From Cytophagales bacterium (lineage in GTDB: Bacteria > Bacteroidota > Bacteroidia > Cytophagales > Cyclobacteriaceae): a DNA stretch of 8,500 nt. A model generated the notes under the pieces. It saw only the letters and a list, made by a program, of their open reading frames with translations, had not been told where the DNA came from and ran no database searches. Both the position numbers and the translations under genes were made by a program. The stretch lies in NCBI GenBank assembly GCA_029262955.1, contig JAJCYL010000348.1, positions 1 through 8,500 on the forward strand, read 5' to 3'. Of the stretch, positions 6,790-8,500 are shown piece by piece (the first letter of the stretch is position 1; every line of letters starts with the position of its first letter).

Positions 6790-8500
6790 TTACTCTGCCC
6801 TTAGGATGTCACTGGGATTGGTCCTGACTGCTTTCAATACATGACCACCAACTGCGGCAATCGATAAAGCAGTAAGCAATAATATAGTTGATATAAATGG
6901 TAAGGCTGAAATAGGCACAGGGTACTTAGTTACAGTCGACAACAAGGCAACCACCGCATAGTATCCAACTGGCACTGCAAGCACACTAGCAATAACCAGT
7001 AAGACCATAAATTCCTTGTTGAGTATTATCCCTAAATGCATCCAACTTCCACCCAATACTTTCCTAATACTAATCTCCCTCATCCTGGATTTTATACGCA
7101 AAGCCGATAAACCAAATAGGCCTATCACAGCCAAAAGAATAGCAATTATTCCAGCGGTAGAAATCACCCCCGTCACCATATCAAGTTGGCGGAACTCATT
7201 ATCAAAAGCACGATTCTGGTAGAAATAGTCATAGGGATCATCAGGAAAAACAGCATGCCAACCTGATTCAATCTGGGTACCCGTAGTTATCAATTCACCC
7301 GGTGTTACTTTGACGGATAGGTAACGGTAATCTTCTTTTGGTGATAATCTTAGCATAAGCGAACCAATCTCAGCCCAAAATGGTCGATAATGGAAATCCT
7401 GAATAGTCCCTATCACATAGTAATTGATCTCACCAATCTTAATCGACTCACCAATTGGAGATATCCAACCCCTTTCTTTAACGAAATGCTGATTAACGAT
7501 AATGGATTGAATTCTATCCGAAGTTCTCTCCTTTATAAAACTTCTCCCATCAATAAGCTTCACATCCAAAGTTTCCAGGTAATCCCAACCTACTCTGATT
7601 TCGTCCGTGGTAAATCTGGTATCTCCAATCTCAAAAGTTGTTTCCGAGACTGAACTCCCTATTTGATCATATGAACCAGCAACACTCCTTACAGAGGGAA
7701 TCTTAACCACTTCCTGCTTTAACTTCTCATAAGCGGCCCCACCTTTTACCTTTACTACTATCACTTCATCTTTTCCATATCCCCAATCCAGTGTGCGTTG
7801 ATAATTGTCATTTTGAATCAGAATGATGACCGCAATCACTGCGATGAATGAGAAAAAATACTGGAAGCCAAGCAGCACTCTTCTAAATACACTCTTCCCT
7901 CCAAACTTCACCTTATCTTTAAGAATTGCAGTAGGTTGAAACTTTGAGATGTATAAAGCGGGATAACCAGCTCCCCCAAAAACAGTAAGTACTATGAGTG
8001 CTCCCAGGTAAACCCACAAGCGATGGTCCATCAAATCCAAAGTCAATGGATTAGGGATGATAGCTCTAAAACCTGGCAGGAAAAATATTTGTGTCCATAT
8101 CATGCCTATTCCAATAGCGAGAGCGCAAATAATAAAGTTTTCAGACAAAAACTGGTAAATCAATTGTTTCCTGGCACTACCCATCACCTTTCTAATACCT
8201 ATCTCTTTCAAGCGATAAACTGCTGAAGCAATGGCTATATTCATATAATTGATGCAAGCCAATATCATAATTATTGACGACAGTATCGACAGGACAATGA
8301 ACCCCTCAATGCCGGGGCTGGTAAAAATATTGCCTCGTACCTCCTGGCCCCTTCTTGAAGCTTCAAGGAAGGGAATGAATTGATAATTGGCAACTTGCAT
8401 TTCCTCATTAGCGGCATTTTGTAACGCAACAAAATCACTTGTATTGTCCATTATTGTCGCGATATTCTCAGCCCTATTTAGCTGAATAAAAGTGACATCA
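6790..8500 (-). CDS. Permease 3: FtsX/MacB-type ABC permease, C-terminal part (cut by right window edge)
   Basis: 569 residues are visible. The Met at 8451 is not the start: the frame stays open to the window edge, reading DVTFIQLNRAENIATI before it. Typical members are near 800 residues, so roughly 230-300 N-terminal residues are missing (first membrane segment, most of the first periplasmic domain, and any prefix domain). Visible parts, numbered from the edge: end of periplasmic domain 1 (1-60); FtsX module 1 with membrane segments near 66-90, 119-141 and 161-184 and coupling motif KEIGIRKVMGS (98-108); a segment at about 208-228; periplasmic domain 2 with GTIQDFHYRP (364-373); FtsX module 2 with segments near 443-466, 496-520 and 531-552 and motif REISIRKVLGG (474-484). 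No ATPase domain is visible. It is separated from the padR operon by the peptidase gene, so it is probably transcribed from its own promoter to the right. The family is certain; the substrate is unknown. Confidence 0.92.
   Translation of the reverse strand, partial: DVTFIQLNRAENIATIMDNTSDFVALQNAANEEMQVANYQFIPFLEASRRGQEVRGNIFTSPGIEGFIVLSILSSIIMILACINYMNIAIASAVYRLKEIGIRKVMGSARKQLIYQFLSENFIICALAIGIGMIWTQIFFLPGFRAIIPNPLTLDLMDHRLWVYLGALIVLTVFGGAGYPALYISKFQPTAILKDKVKFGGKSVFRRVLLGFQYFFSFIAVIAVIILIQNDNYQRTLDWGYGKDEVIVVKVKGGAAYEKLKQEVVKIPSVRSVAGSYDQIGSSVSETTFEIGDTRFTTDEIRVGWDYLETLDVKLIDGRSFIKERTSDRIQSIIVNQHFVKERGWISPIGESIKIGEINYYVIGTIQDFHYRPFWAEIGSLMLRLSPKEDYRYLSVKVTPGELITTGTQIESGWHAVFPDDPYDYFYQNRAFDNEFRQLDMVTGVISTAGIIAILLAVIGLFGLSALRIKSRMREISIRKVLGGSWMHLGIILNKEFMVLLVIASVLAVPVGYYAVVALLSTVTKYPVPISALPFISTILLLTALSIAAVGGHVLKAVRTNPSDILRAE

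Noticed and set aside
7016..7653. Plus-strand open frames of 68 and 87 codons opposite permease 3
   Set aside because: They overlap the second periplasmic and FtsX domains of a clearly real minus-strand gene, and their translations look random.
8449..8451. ATG at 8451 as the start of permease 3
   Set aside because: The frame is open to the window edge, and the visible protein begins in the middle of the first periplasmic domain, so the gene is truncated by the window rather than short.

Overview
The window looks like a chromosomal segment from a Bacteroidota member, probably a Cytophagales/Flammeovirgaceae-type marine or soil bacterium. This is inferred from the A+T-rich DNA, the lack of clear Shine-Dalgarno sites, promoter-like boxes resembling the Bacteroidota consensus (TTG, about 19 bases, TAnnTTTG), and the very large two-module FtsX/MacB-type permeases that are common in this phylum. 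The genus cannot be fixed from the sequence alone.

Layout, left to right. Positions 1-265 (+) hold the C-terminal end of a YCII/DGPF-domain protein, cut by the window edge. A 71-base gap with a hairpin separates it from a convergent three-gene operon on the minus strand. Read in its own direction, that operon is a PadR-family regulator (5956-5627), permease 1 (5627-2970, start codon sharing one base with the padR stop codon) and permease 2 (2964-337, five bases downstream). A 109-base divergent promoter region (5957-6065) separates padR from a plus-strand gene for a membrane-anchored HEXXH zinc metallopeptidase (6066-6788). That gene runs tail to tail, with one base between stop codons, into a third FtsX-type permease (minus strand, 6790 to the right edge, N-terminus outside the window). 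About 98% of the window is coding, and there is no gene-free stretch over 300 bases.

How the genes may work together: permeases 1 and 2 each carry an N-terminal 'permease prefix domain 2' followed by two periplasmic-domain/FtsX modules on one chain. No ABC ATPase is encoded here. This matches the arrangement described in Acidobacteria as duplicated orphan permeases next to PadR regulators. The likely model is a PadR-repressed, envelope-acting permease pair that uses an ATPase encoded elsewhere. The substrate and inducing signal cannot be read from the sequence.

The most notable observation is that the prefix-domain coding segments of permeases 1 and 2 are about 85% identical at DNA level over 161 bases, in exact register from the start codon, while the rest of the two proteins has diverged strongly. 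This points to gene conversion or module swapping of the prefix. No mobile element, CRISPR array, tRNA or rRNA was seen.
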